64,000 nucleotides of DNA from Saxidomus purpurata (lineage: Eukaryota > Mollusca > Bivalvia > Venerida > Veneridae): the NCBI GenBank assembly GCA_022818135.1, contig JAFMSR010000003.1, positions 35,155,449 to 35,219,448 of the forward strand. Direction: 5' to 3'. A program made the position numbers and the translations under genes. The notes under the pieces were generated by a model. That model saw only the letters and a list, made by a program, of their open reading frames with translations. It had not been told where the DNA came from and did not search any database. Of the stretch, positions 1 through 13,500 are shown piece by piece; position 1 is the first letter of the stretch; every line of letters starts with the position of its first letter.

Positions 1-3000
1 GTCAGATTAATGTATGGTTGTTTAGAAGTATCCTTGTTCCTTTACATCTTTTCATCTCTCCGAAGGTCAACTTGTGTTTCTATACATCTGGCAGAAGTAA
101 ACAACTTTATTCAACAGAATCAAGTAGTGATTCCTCGCTACAACTTGTTATCCAGAGTAAATCAACGTAAATCTGTTATTTTTTCTCCTTTTTATTGCAT
201 CTATAAATACACCGTAATCAAGTTACGCTACAATGTAGAAATAAAGAAACCTATCTCAAGAGTGGGAAAAGGAGTTTTTAACACATGTTCTACATTCAAT
301 ACTCTATACTCATACATGTTGATTTGTTAAATTAGAAAAGTTACAAAGTTGAAGCAAATTGGTATTACAATGTTCAAGCAAATTGTATTACAAAAATAAA
401 ATGAAATCTTAAGGATGATTTTCGGAATTGGCAATTTTGGATACTGGTAAACAGCTCAACCAATGCTCTGCTGTAACAGATTCTAACGGATACAAAAACT
501 GTTTAAACATTTTATCTAATTTCTCCTCCGGTTAATTGGTTAACCCTGGAGTCCAGGGATAGATGCATGAAATCATTTGAATCAAAATTTTTGTATAAAT
601 TTGGTAAGTGTCAGAACAAGTATGAATCATTTGAATAGCAGCTTTGTAACTGTTTACAAAATCAAACTTAAACAGTTTTAGCTCGGAGGCTCATGAAAGA
701 TATTATTAGTTAATTATCCAACAAAAATGCACTTATACAATAGAAGCATGGTAATGATTTTGTTATATATCACCAATTCACCTTCCAACTGTTTTATTCA
801 CATAGTCAGGAATTGTTGAATGAGCAATGGATTCTGGGATAGTACATGTTTACATATTAAGTACTGAAAACAATTTGTTTTTTCGCCATTATTTTACACT
901 CTGTTATCACATTCAAATAAACAAATATACAACAGACAAACAACAATATATCAACAAATATCACAGATCTTTTTTTCTGTAATAAAAACATATCTCCTGA
1001 GCAGTTAAAGAGCCTGTCTCATTAAACATCATAACTTGGTGTAGGAATATACTGGTTACATTACAGCCTTCTGCCAAAAAAGCAAAATTAGCGTGTAATT
1101 CAACATTGTATAGACATGACAGAACTAAAAGCAATACAAAATGTGTGTAGTAAAAAAACTTGTATCACAGCTAATGGGTGAGGATGCTTGAGAAACAAAC
1201 AAGACTTAGTGTTCATTTTTGTGCAGAAAAAAACCTATTGCAATTTAATAACGAAAATTTGGACAGTTTTAACTGTCCATGTAATATGTATCATGGATTT
1301 CTATGTATTTATATAACAGATTATAAAATTATAGATTATTATCTTCATATTTTCTTCAGCAGTTTTCTTATCATTATTAGTCAAAAATTAAATTAGCGTA
1401 AAGGATTCCTTTAAAATTTGTCAGCAGTTTTTTTTCCCTGGTTTAAAAGTCTACATTTCATGCCTATTCCATTCTCAAATGGACTATGACATCAGAATGG
1501 TAAAAATTTTTTAATGTTCAGAATCAAAGATAAACTTAGCGAAAAATATTGCATTAAATTATGTGACATCTTGGTCTATTATAAACACTATGATAACACA
1601 GATTTTGGCAGTGTTTAAACATTAACATGAATGTTCATAACAACATAGACTTAACTGTCACAACACAATACTTACACACAGAGCAGTTAACATTTTTAGA
1701 AATGCAAGTCCATGTATATTTTTATCAAAAACAAAAAGATTGAAAGCTTCTAAATCTGTTCCAAATTTACAGTGATTTTTCTCTGCATCCTGCCAACAGG
1801 TGTTTGTGTAATGTGCACACTGTGCATATTTCATGGAAACTGCACCTACTATTCCTGGAAAATTCAACCTGAATACAAGTTTTCATTAATCTATTTTCCT
1901 TCACTTAGATGCATCCATGTTGGTAGTGAGAATAACACATGGAAAAAAGTACATTTTTTTCATGCATAGATTCTGTGCAAGTGGAAAAAAGTCCAAGCTT
2001 AGTTGACATTTTCACCTTTGCAATGGTTCTATAAACTATAATAAGCAAAGGTTATAGTCTTCATGATTTATGAATACTAGATTTGTAATCTGACTATCCT
2101 TGTCTGATCAGTTGCCAAAAGTATTTCACTCGAAAATCTCCAGATTTTTGCAAGGGCATGGACTTGGGTGGTAAAATTAAAATTTCACAAATATCAGACA
2201 TGACTGCTGGTTGAATTTGCACTGGTTCTTCATGATTTAAGTCATTTAATTTAGGTCAGTTATGTGACACATTTCTGGGGGTTTTAATCATCATGCACCA
2301 GCACCCATATCTTCTCCATTTCAAACATTAGCAAAAGTGCAAGTGTACAGCTTTTAAAAAATCTGTGTTGTGCTTTATTCAACTGTAAAGAAAAAGAGTG
2401 GTTGCATTTTTAAATAATATGCTGCAAATACATCACACCTACTAGAGCTGTCACATAGGACCGTGAGATTTACTGTAATAGTCACAACTCAAACACATTA
2501 AACTGGTGCAGTGTAACACGCTAAAACTTTAATACAGTAGGGTTGTGCCAGCAATTTTGAATTTTAACACCACATGTACATGTATGTTTTCACCAGGGAG
2601 AAGCACTGAGAATCTGAAAACTGCAATATGAATGAAATACAATGTATGTCTTCTTTACAAAAATTTATACATTTCCTTTAAACTTGATAACAGCTGTTGT
2701 TGGCAATACGACTCAAGAGTTCAATGCAAAACAGTGGTAAGTTCTTCTTTATTTCATATAACTTACAACTGTTTTGCATTGAAACTTCGAATTGCTTTAC
2801 ATTGGATTATTTTCATGTAACTAAGCAACGTCATGATTCCACATTATCTTAGAACAACTTGTGATATCCTCATGTCAACAATTAACAGTGAGCATTATCA
2901 ACATCTACCTTGTTTGAGCTATGAGGGTGTTTTAAAAAATCTTATCACATACCTGTAATAATAAGTCCACTTACCAGTAATCACAACTTTTTCAAATCCA

Positions 3001-4404
3001 TATGCAATGTTAAATGTAATTTGAGATATCACTGATAGTGATCCATAACCCTTCCAATTTGCTTTAACTCATTGATTGATGTATTTTAGTGTATGACGGG
3101 AGATAATTTGTAATAGAGCATCAGCAGAGTGAAGCACCTAAAGGAACTAAATGGTATAATGATTATGTTAAAGGGTACAAAGTTTGAAAGCCATGTAGCA
3201 AAAAACATACAAATTGGAATGTGATGACCTGATTTCTATATTTGCCGAATAACTTACTTGGATGTAGTATAACAATTAGCAAACTTTAAATCACATGAAG
3301 TATGAATGTTCGCGTATACTAAGAATATCTTCCAAACAAACAGTAGGGGTCAAAAAAAGGCACAGATATTAATTCAGCTGCTGTATGTGTTATAATGGTA
3401 AAATAAAATATATGTATTTCAGCAATTAAAAACAAGCATTATCTACGACTAGACATGAATACACTACGGCAAAAAGCAAAACCTCTAATCTCTCCTATCT
3501 ATATATAGATTTACTGTAAATACAAGAATTTTTGTGAAATAAAAAAAAATCAATGTTAAATCTATTTAATTTCTTAATTTTAGAAATTTGTATTTCAACT
3601 ACACAAAAAATCCTGTTTTTACAGTATAATTGAGCATTCACATGGATTATCAAGTAATAACTGGTAACAACTTTGATTACAGAAAGTAGATTTACCTGCT
3701 TGTGGTTCACAGGTAAACAGAATGAAGAACAAAAATGTTCTTCTACAGAATCCCCAGGGATAGCATTAACTTGCTCAGGGGATTTTCAATCAGCGATTCA
3801 GCATATGCCCCTAACCAAAGTCAACCAACTTGTTGAAATTAGTGAATTGTAATATCAAATGATTTTTTAGTACTTCAAAGCGTAAGTCAAAACTTGTATG
3901 AACTGTCGAATTTTCTATCAGATAAAGATAGTGTTCGGACGACTGAATCAGCATTTCCATGAAATGGCAAAAACTGAAAGGAGCAGCAGTTATATTTTAC
4001 TGTTTTACTGTTTTAGTCAAGTAGCCAAACAATAGTCGCCCTGTGATATTACCTCTGTGTTAAAAATGGTGTAAAAACTAGTCAAGAGAAGTAACATGAT
4101 AAAAACGTCTGACTACAATAAAGCAGTTACTAAAAGCCACAAACAGGAGCTAGGCATGATACCCTTTACCCTAAAGTAAAAAATGAAATATGCTAATCTA
4201 TTAAAAAAAATATCTTCTACAATTTGACTATAATAAGGTTACTTTGCTTCCATAAATTGAGCCTTTTTCTGTTTTAGAACAATGTATAAATGATGACAAG
4301 GCACATGTATAACATTGAGCCCTTTTTTGTTTTTAGTCACTTACATAATGATGTGAGTTTGTAATTTTGTTGCCCTTGAATGAATAGTTAAATGCCTTAT
4401 TTGA
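1..4404. other. Intergenic or flanking DNA without recognised genes
   Basis: AT-rich sequence downstream of the VWA/DUF4537 gene. The open frames are short and low in complexity, without splice-joined partners or family motifs. I see no RNA gene and no clear transposon ends. Confidence 0.6.
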
Positions 4405-4410
4405 TTTATT
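4405..4410 (-). terminator. Poly(A) signal candidate of the VWA/DUF4537 gene
   Basis: On the minus strand AATAAA lies about 140 nt after the stop codon at 4551, a plausible 3' UTR length. Other AT-rich matches exist nearby, so this is only the nearest good candidate. Confidence 0.4.
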
Positions 4411-4550
4411 AAAATGGTATTTCTTTATGAATCCTTCTTCTCATACACTTATCAAAAAAACAACAACAACTAAATATACATGTAGAACCATAGTTACTTC
4501 AAAACAATATCAGTCTAACAATCTTTTTTAATAAAGTCAATAATTTAACA

Positions 4551-7500
4551 CTAGCACAGGGGTACAGACTGGAACATTGAATGATGTCTATCAGTGACTC
4601 CTATACGAACATCTTTCCGCTGTTGGCCATCCTCCTCCAGTTTTTGGAAATGATGAATTCTGTTGAGTTTTGCGTCCTGGTGTTGCTTACTTCTGCGATC
4701 TACTTCAGCTTGTTCCTGGTCTAATCGTCGAGTCACAGCGTCCCAACGATCTTGAGATCTTTGAGCTTTTACCTCCTGATTAATCAAATGAAGAAGAGAT
4801 GTATCTTATGAAAGAATTGCATATATAGTTTTTAAATGATCATTCTTCGTGAAATTGTGGAAGCATTATTTTTCTAGTAACTTTGAGTAGTGCAAGTGCC
4901 ATGGAAATCTGTAGTGCAACTAGTCTATTCTTTAGTATTGAGAGTCTGTTAAAGTATTTTAGCAATATATTATAGTAAACGAAACAAGATGGCTATGATG
5001 GCCCTATATCGCTCACCTGAGTACAAGTACACTTGACTGGTGGGTGTGGTCAATTTTGACCCCAGAGGCATGATTTGAACAAAGTAGGTGTAAAACCACT
5101 AGATGATACTACATACTAAATATCTAAGCTTTAGGTCTTGTAGTTTTAGAAAAGCAGACGTTTAAAGTTTTTTTTATACCAAATGATCCCCTGGGCAGGT
5201 TAAATTTTGACCCTGGGGGCATGATTTGAACAGACTTTGAAGAGGTCCACTAGACACTGTTACACACTAAATATCTAGGCTCTAAACCTTGTGGTTTTAG
5301 AGCAGAATTTTTGGGGCCAATATTACCAGGGGCTTGAAACTTTAAGAGGTTTACAGCATGCTAGATGCTAAAAGCAGGCCCTGTGATCAGAGGAAGATTT
5401 AAAACTTTTTCCATATAAGCCTATGAAAAACAAAGTGCCCCCCCCCCCCCCAAACACCAATTTATCAGAAAATGATTATTAAATTGATTCCATTACCTAT
5501 GAGATTTATGCACTCTTTAAGATCATTTATTGATAAAAGAGAGTGTATTTGCTTCAAATTTTATCAAATTCAATATTATTATTGTAACTCTGATACATCT
5601 TTATTCTGGCATGAAATACGTACAGCTCTGCGTTGTGTTGTTTCCTCAATTTGTTTCTCACGTTGATGCTGTATCTCCTCGCGATGTTCTCTCCGACGTT
5701 GCATCGCCTTTATCCTCAGCTGTTCTTTCTCTAATTGTTGTTTCTGATTACATTCTATCCTCTCACGTATTTCTTTACTAAGGTATTTCTTCTGTTCGCG
5801 GGAGATCTCAATCTGCCGTTGCTCTTTCATCTGTCTATCCTTTTCTCTTTGTATCTGTCCCTATGTAATAGAACGCAATAAAATATTCTATCAGGCTAAT
5901 GTCATACTTGAAACCACATCCATCTGGCAAGATTACCTAGCATATAGCAAAAAATGTCAAACTCTCCACAAAAAAGCGCCATGTAAATAGTAAACCTTGC
6001 GTAACAATACCTATACACAAAATATCGAAAACTTCACCTTTTATTTTATATAAATATACATCTGAATATAGTGAACAAATGTAAGAAGCACTATTTTGGT
6101 GATGTAATTAATTATAGATGAATTTCAAATTTCCAAGCACGAGAAAATTTTACTTGGCATGAGAACTTAAGACGTAAAGGAGTGTTAAGTAAATCTTCTC
6201 AAGTTCAGGACAGGTGTGGGGAGGATGAAGGTGGGGGGGGAGGTTAAGCAGTAGCATACAGAAATGCCCATCATATATAAGAACATTTCATTGTTTCTAT
6301 ACAAAGTACTCTGCATTTCACAACATTTACAAAATTCCTATTCAGTGTAAGGCATCCAATATTTAGATCCAAAACTGACATTTCTTTGCTATTAAATTCT
6401 CTCAGATAATGAGCACACAATGTGAATTTTCCTTCCCAATTACAGAAACCTGAAAGCTGACATACCTGTATTCTTTCTTTATGTTGATCTTTCATGAGTT
6501 CATCCATCTGATCATAGCTCTTCAATCTCAGGTTCCAAGCCTGCTGTCTCTGTTCTTCTCTCCTTTGCCTGGAATAATGTGATGCACATGTCGACAATTA
6601 AAACACACAGCAAAGTAAGTTACTGTCTTTAAAGTGGCATTATGCCCATCTTACTGCACATAGTATATTTTTAGTGACAGTTAAATTACGTTCTGCTGTG
6701 CATTTTAATGTGTTAAATTAATGATAATACCGCACAATACTGTACAAGCAGGCTGGAACCAGGGTAATATGGGTACTCAAGCATTGCAATATCTTGAGAA
6801 TGGGCGTTACAGATAACATTATTTAATTGATAGTCCTGTTCTCTCATTTTACAGCCTATTAAATAGCCAATATTCAGAGACTTTGCCTAAATCTTCTGCC
6901 AAAATTTTATATGCAACCTCAAAAGACGCCAAAAGTTTATGATGTCATAATTATCAGAACTGATGGCTTAATTATTTACCATGCCTTGGTTTGAGTATGG
7001 CTATGGGTACTGAACTCTGACAGATTTTATTCTGTTATGTTACAGATCAAGCATATATTGAATGTCAACCTACTTGAAATCTCTTCTCATCTGATCCTTG
7101 GTGTCTGCAGACATTGGCCTGTGTGGTTGTGGTCTTGGAATAGCCTTGTCCATTCTGGTTAGTGGGGCAGATGGAATCCTCATCAACTTATCCACAGAGT
7201 CCGAGTAGTCGTGCTTGGCCAGAGGGTCAACAAACTTGTACACAGGACTTGTCCACTCAGCTGATTGGAGTAGAAAGTAGGTTTCATTAGCTATCACTAA
7301 TTTGTTTAGACATGATTAATTTTTTGTTTTCATCTTAAGTACTGTGACCACTTTAGTCAAGTTGTATTAACATCTGTGGTCATCATTTCTTCAAATGCTA
7401 TTATATGTACCAATATTTGCTTCTGAAGCAAGAAATCGCTTGAAATAGCAACTTCTTAGAAATTTATGGTGTTAACTTCCTTAACGACACACAATTAATT

Positions 7501-10500
7501 GAACACAAGAAACTATAGACATGTACATTAAAGGGGTCTTCATAACTGAGCAGTCAAAGATACTGAAAATTACTTGCCCCTTAATTGTGGAGATGAACCC
7601 TTTACCCTGTCAAACATCAAACTCTATCATGTGAAGAAACTAAAACTGCAGACCTTGGACATTCATTAGATGTCTTTTTGATCAAAACAGAACAGTTTGC
7701 TTCTTAAGTCTCAGAGAAATGCATCACTTCACATATCAGGCTTAAAACTGAATGTGAGTTGTTGAAAGTACATCAATAATTGATTATACAACTACCTTGA
7801 AGATTTTAGTAGAAAACTTATTGGGAAAACACATTTTGACGACTTACCAATGTAAGGTGGTGGATTTTGAGTTCTAACCTCTAGAGGAGCTTGCAGGGCT
7901 GTTTCCCTGAATGGACCGAGTGAACTGTTTGTAACTGGCAAAGCTGGATCAGCTCTCCAGTATTTCTTCCAGGGAGGTCGTCGACTTACCAGTCTAGCTT
8001 GGGGTCTATACAGTAGACTAGAGTCAGTATTGACGCCCTGGTCAGACAGTGATTTAGAAGTTTCTTCAGGATCACTGAAGTAAGTGTCTGGAAAAACAAG
8101 ACAAACATCAATATACACAACGTAATAGAGCAGATTCTAACTACAACTAAACTTTCACTATAAACCATTACATCACTGCTTATAAATCAACTTTATGGCC
8201 TTACCTAAATCTGCAGATCTAGGTCTGGGCTCCGGAAAGGAGACTGAAGTTATGCCACCGTCCTCAGTCACTTCTGACCTGTCTAGTTCCTCAAGCTGAA
8301 ATTAGAATACAGCGAAACCTGTGTTAGGTGCCTAAGAAACATAAGAACTATAAACTGACCACTTAAAACAGTTTTCTATTTAATATCTAGGGATATACTT
8401 TAAAACTGGATGAAAAGGAGATAACAGAAGTTACTAAGCTCCTAAAGAGAAGAGTGGTGTGCTTAATTCAGAGGACACTGTCTCAGTGCTTTTTCTTTCA
8501 TTTTTTTCATTATGAAGAAGTCTACAATGTGACTTAACTCTATCAATTTTAAGTTTTCTGAAATTCAAGAGTATATTTCTGGACTCAGATGATGAGCATC
8601 AGTTAAAGTCAAGTGTCATCTTAAATCTGGAATCAAAATGACGGAATATTGAAATGTTGTTTCTATGTATGATTCAAAAGCATTGGTAGCTTTTACAACA
8701 ACAACTTTTATTCAACATTAAGTAGCAATTACAATGCTTCTAGCCTAGTAGGTTTTACACAGAAACATGACTGCTCACGAAAGACCTAAAAGTGCTGTAA
8801 ATTTGATACTAAACTATAGTGTGGCAGCTGGTATGACAATGAAATCAAATTTATGTTTTGTGAAGTTTCTATGACAACATAAACAATGATATTTTGTTAC
8901 TAAAAATATTCTAATACCTTGAGATCTTCTCTGACTTTGACTCTTTCATCTTCAAATGTCACAGATTTTCTAAGGGTATTTTCTTCTTGTTTTTCTCGTT
9001 TCAGCAGACGTTCTCTCTCCAACTGCCTCTGTATGACTTCCTGTTCTAGTTTCCATTCTTCCTCAAGCTCTCGCCGCCTCTGCGCGAGCCTCTCTCTGAG
9101 CTCGAGATCAATCTCCTCATCAGTGCGTTCAGATCTATAACTTTCCATTTTAACAGCTGACTTTTTCCTTTCTTCTGGTTTTTCTGTTTTCTCCTTTTTT
9201 GTACCTTTTTCAGTTTCTCGCTCATCAAGGAGTAGTTTGTGTTCCATGAGTTGTGATGTTATTCGTTCATCCAGTTCCTTCTGTGTTAAATCTGTACCTG
9301 AATGATATAAGTAATAATAGTACATTAGACCGTTCTACTATAAAATGTGGTATTTGGTTCTGAAATGTGTAGCCTCAGTAGCAAAGGCCGTCTTAATATG
9401 GGTGGACTTAGTAGGGGAACTTTTCTGTGTAAATATTGTTTAAATAAATCTTCAATCCTCCTAGCTTCAAAATGAACTTGTCTTTCTTTCCGTATGCAAA
9501 GTACCATTTTATATTAATATGGGTTTTCAGGTGTCAATTTTGAGGAATTAAAGTAATTTTACCATGTTAGATGCAAGTCAACCATAAGATATTAGATATC
9601 GAGTAACATAAACTAAAGGAAGGTGTTCCCTTGACAACACATACCTGGAACAACACTCTCAGCCTCCTCCGTTCTCTCCCTCTCCCCAGTTCTCGATCTC
9701 CGACCTTCAGACCCGGACTTCATGATGAGAGGATATGGAGGATGGAAAGGATATCTCCAAGGACCTCGACTTTCAACTACCATTGGATCATAATCAAAGA
9801 ACATTGGGTCAGCAAGTTCATATTCTTCAGGTGTTGCTTTAGGACCTGATGTTGGGTAACCTGGAATTTATATGATTTCATAATACTAGTGATACGCTGT
9901 ATTACAAATGACTGAAGGCAATTTGCTATAAAACCACTCTGTCCTTTAAAAAAAAACTAATACCTCAAATCTTGTATATTCAAGGACAGGAAAAATGTAT
10001 ATTTAATTTTAATTCAAATGAACATTATCTAGCAATCTGCAAAACCTTTTCTTAAGTTAGTATTTCAATCTGACAGATCTACGCAATTTAATATTGGAAA
10101 AATTATCAGTAAGTGTATGAAATTGTATGTAAGTAATGTTCACTGATATTCTATAACACTGCAGACCCTGTATTCTCCAGTTTACTTGTTACATAACTAA
10201 TATACCGAAATATAAGAATTTATACTGGGGATTCTAGAGTATTTGGCACCTTACACATGAAAGTGCCCCTAGACTCCTTGATTCAACTTTTTATCTGCTT
10301 GTTTTGAAAAAAAGTCAACTGCACCACAGCGTTACATGCAAATATTAATGAAATATTTATGAATTTATCACCCTACCTTCCATGGACTGTAGAGGATATT
10401 TTTCCTCTGAGGAAAGGGCCACTCTAGCATCTTTAGGCATCTTTAGCTCCAGCGCAAGTCTCTCATACACCTCTGTGGGGATCCAGACTGCTGTATCAGC

Positions 10501-13500
10501 CTGTACCTTTTCCACCTTGCCATTGGTGAAACTAACAGTGATCAATTTATCCTGTGGACCTGAAAGTGATCAGTGTTGTATTGTACCTGTGCATGGTAAT
10601 CATACATGTCAGAAATAAAGACACTCTATCTTCCTGCACTGAACATAGTAAGTACTGTCATGAGAATGGAACTTAATTCTCAAATGAATATGTCATGTAA
10701 CCAAATTTGGGCATTTGAAAACATTCCAAAACTTTTAAACACAATGATCCAATGAACTCGCTGTCAATTCACAGGAATCTTTAGTTTGAAGACATATCTC
10801 AAACTTTGGGAATCATTAGAGCTTAAAAAGGGATGGGTATGAAAGGCCTGGTAAGATGTAGACTGTAGTCATTAACTAGACTACTAAGTTATATTGACTT
10901 CATACAGCTTTGAATTTTTTAAAGAAGATTCTAAACAATATAAATACAGTTAAAAGGAGTCAGTAGGTACTCAAAAATGATATACACAGAATATAAAATA
11001 ATTCTTCATGATAACCTTTGAACTGCTTGTTTTCCTTAAAGATCCGTTCAGACCTTGAACCAAGAGGTGCAAATGGAACCATAATATAATAAAATAATTG
11101 GAGGCTAAAAATGTTTAACGATATGTTTGTATATTGCAAATTAAGTTTACTTTACAGTATAAAGCATATATAACATATCTAATTATACAGAAAAATGAAG
11201 AAAAGTTTCCACTCTTGAAGTAATTCATTGTACAAATTATTCTTAAATTCTTAAATCACTATTTGTATTTTGTTCAAAGTTGAGCGGTTCTATATTTGCA
11301 AATGTTTAATCACAACGATCTGTCATATTTCCGATTGAACAAACAAAAACTGCCATGTGGACTTCAGTCTTTATGTTCAATATAATAAAATATTCAGATG
11401 ACAGGAAGAGGTTATAATGAAGTCTTCTGCACATTTTAAAACTTGTTGTTCAGATATGAAATGCATTAATACTTGTTTCTCAGAGCAGAATGATCTTGAA
11501 CTGTAAAGGAAAAGATTTACTAAGCATCATTATACCAAGCCTTAAATCAAGTGCAATAAACTTATCATCAACAGTAACTGCATATAAAACCAAAACTTTT
11601 TGTGTGTTTTATGTACATGGAAGTAAGAAAAACATAGCCAATCACCTGTATGTATTGTTGTCAAAGGGTGGTAACAGTGACTATTTTTTCTAGTAACCAG
11701 GTAAATCAAGAATTATGCAATCTCAATTTAATTCCAAAGCTGTTGCAAGTATCAATCTCTCAATCAATCAATACGCAATCTCTCAATCTCTCAAACAAGC
11801 TGAATGAAACATACATATTCCACAATAAGATCAACTTCATTCTGCTCTTCAAATCTCTAACTACAGGTACTTATCATTATCATCATAAAAAGACACAACA
11901 ATGTGGATACCATATACTTTTAGCACTTTGTTCTATGGCTTTGAGGCTTAAGTCACCAAAAGAAACCTCCCTTTTCCATGTAAAACTTCCTGGTTCAAGT
12001 ATAGAGAATGTATTTTACTTGCACAAACTCTGGACACCATCTTTGGAAATTAGCATCAGTACAGAGTACCGGAGACTATAAGCTGATGTTAGTTTAGCAA
12101 TGTTGCAGGTAGAAGAGAAAGTTCATTTTAGCATGTAAATCAGTGATTCTACAGTAAATTACTTTCACATCATCCCTTTTCCAACCTGGCTAATGTTTAA
12201 TTCAAACTCTTCATAAATTAGCAAAGTAAAAGACACAGTTTGTTCAGCCTACTCTACCATCTACAATTAGAACTAAGGGATTGAGATAAGCAAGAGAGGA
12301 AATCTGTATTAAAATGAAATGCTCCACTTCCTATATAAAAGGAAAAAGCCTTAGCCAGTTTCATGTTTTGTGATTTTTTATATCATCGGTAAAAAGTACT
12401 GGATATTTTTAGGGAAAAAATATACATCGCCTCTTAAGTCCTGTGAACGTAACAGACTTACAGCAGACAAAAAGGCAAATTTATACACTGTATGGTTTTT
12501 ATACCTAAATTTAATTCAATGGTAACTGTTATACATAACAGTGACACCACTGGTAGTAGGACCGATGGAAAACCATGACTTTCCACATTCAAACTAATAG
12601 ATCAAAAGTACAAAAGACCCAAGGATAAATAAACCTTGACCTTCTGTATCCAAATCAAATAGGGGCCATCTTCTTTCAAAGAGTAGGCTATCTACTATAC
12701 TTAAGAACTTTAAAGTCCATGGCCTAAGCATAGCTTCTGGTTGAGTAGAAAGGTCTGAATTATAAGGCCCCTATGACCTTGACCTTTGCCCTCATAACCT
12801 TAAATCTACAGAGGTCATGCACTGGACAAGATAAACCTCAAATATCAACATGCATCTCCTACAGGAAAAACGGGATATAAATTTATTATATTATGGCCTA
12901 AATAGAATTGTCAAAAACTAAAAAGAAGATAGCATAATGATATGCATTACTTTTTCCCACTAGTCCGTGCAGACCCTTCAAATGTTGCCTTTTCTTACAT
13001 TAAAGGTAAAGTATTTTGTCTTTCAAAATCACTAAAAAATCTATTCAGAATTTATTAAACAAAGCTCTGCCTAAATGACAACATTACCTCTACTTCCCTA
13101 CTTATTTTTGTAATGTAGATGCAATTATCTTTCAAAAAAATTGAGTATTATAAAAAAAAAATGTGATGTATAAAGAGTTATTGCTGACAGTTTACTAAAT
13201 AAACTATGCAAAAACGAGCTGTGTGATTTTGACTGCAGAAAACTCTTCTGTCCTTGTTTTTTTTTTTACTTGGTTATTATCAAAATATTTGGTCATCATT
13301 CAGCACTTGCAGACGAAAATAATTAAAAAATTAAAGAATTAATCCCGGGTGTAGATTTTCCATGTTTTTAGCACACAAAAAAACATGTAAAAACATGTAA
13401 AAAACACGGAGTATTGGAACGAAGAAAAAACATGGAATTCAGCAAAACCATAGAAAAAACATGGAAAACTGAGAAAACATGGAAAATTGTGAGAACACGG

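Noticed and set aside
8919..9140. 73-codon plus-strand Ser/Arg-rich frame
   Set aside because: Antisense shadow of the coiled-coil exon 6 of the VWA gene.
11650..12081. 143-codon plus-strand open frame
   Set aside because: Low-complexity Ser/Leu/Asn composition, antisense to an intron of the VWA gene, no splice partners or family motif.
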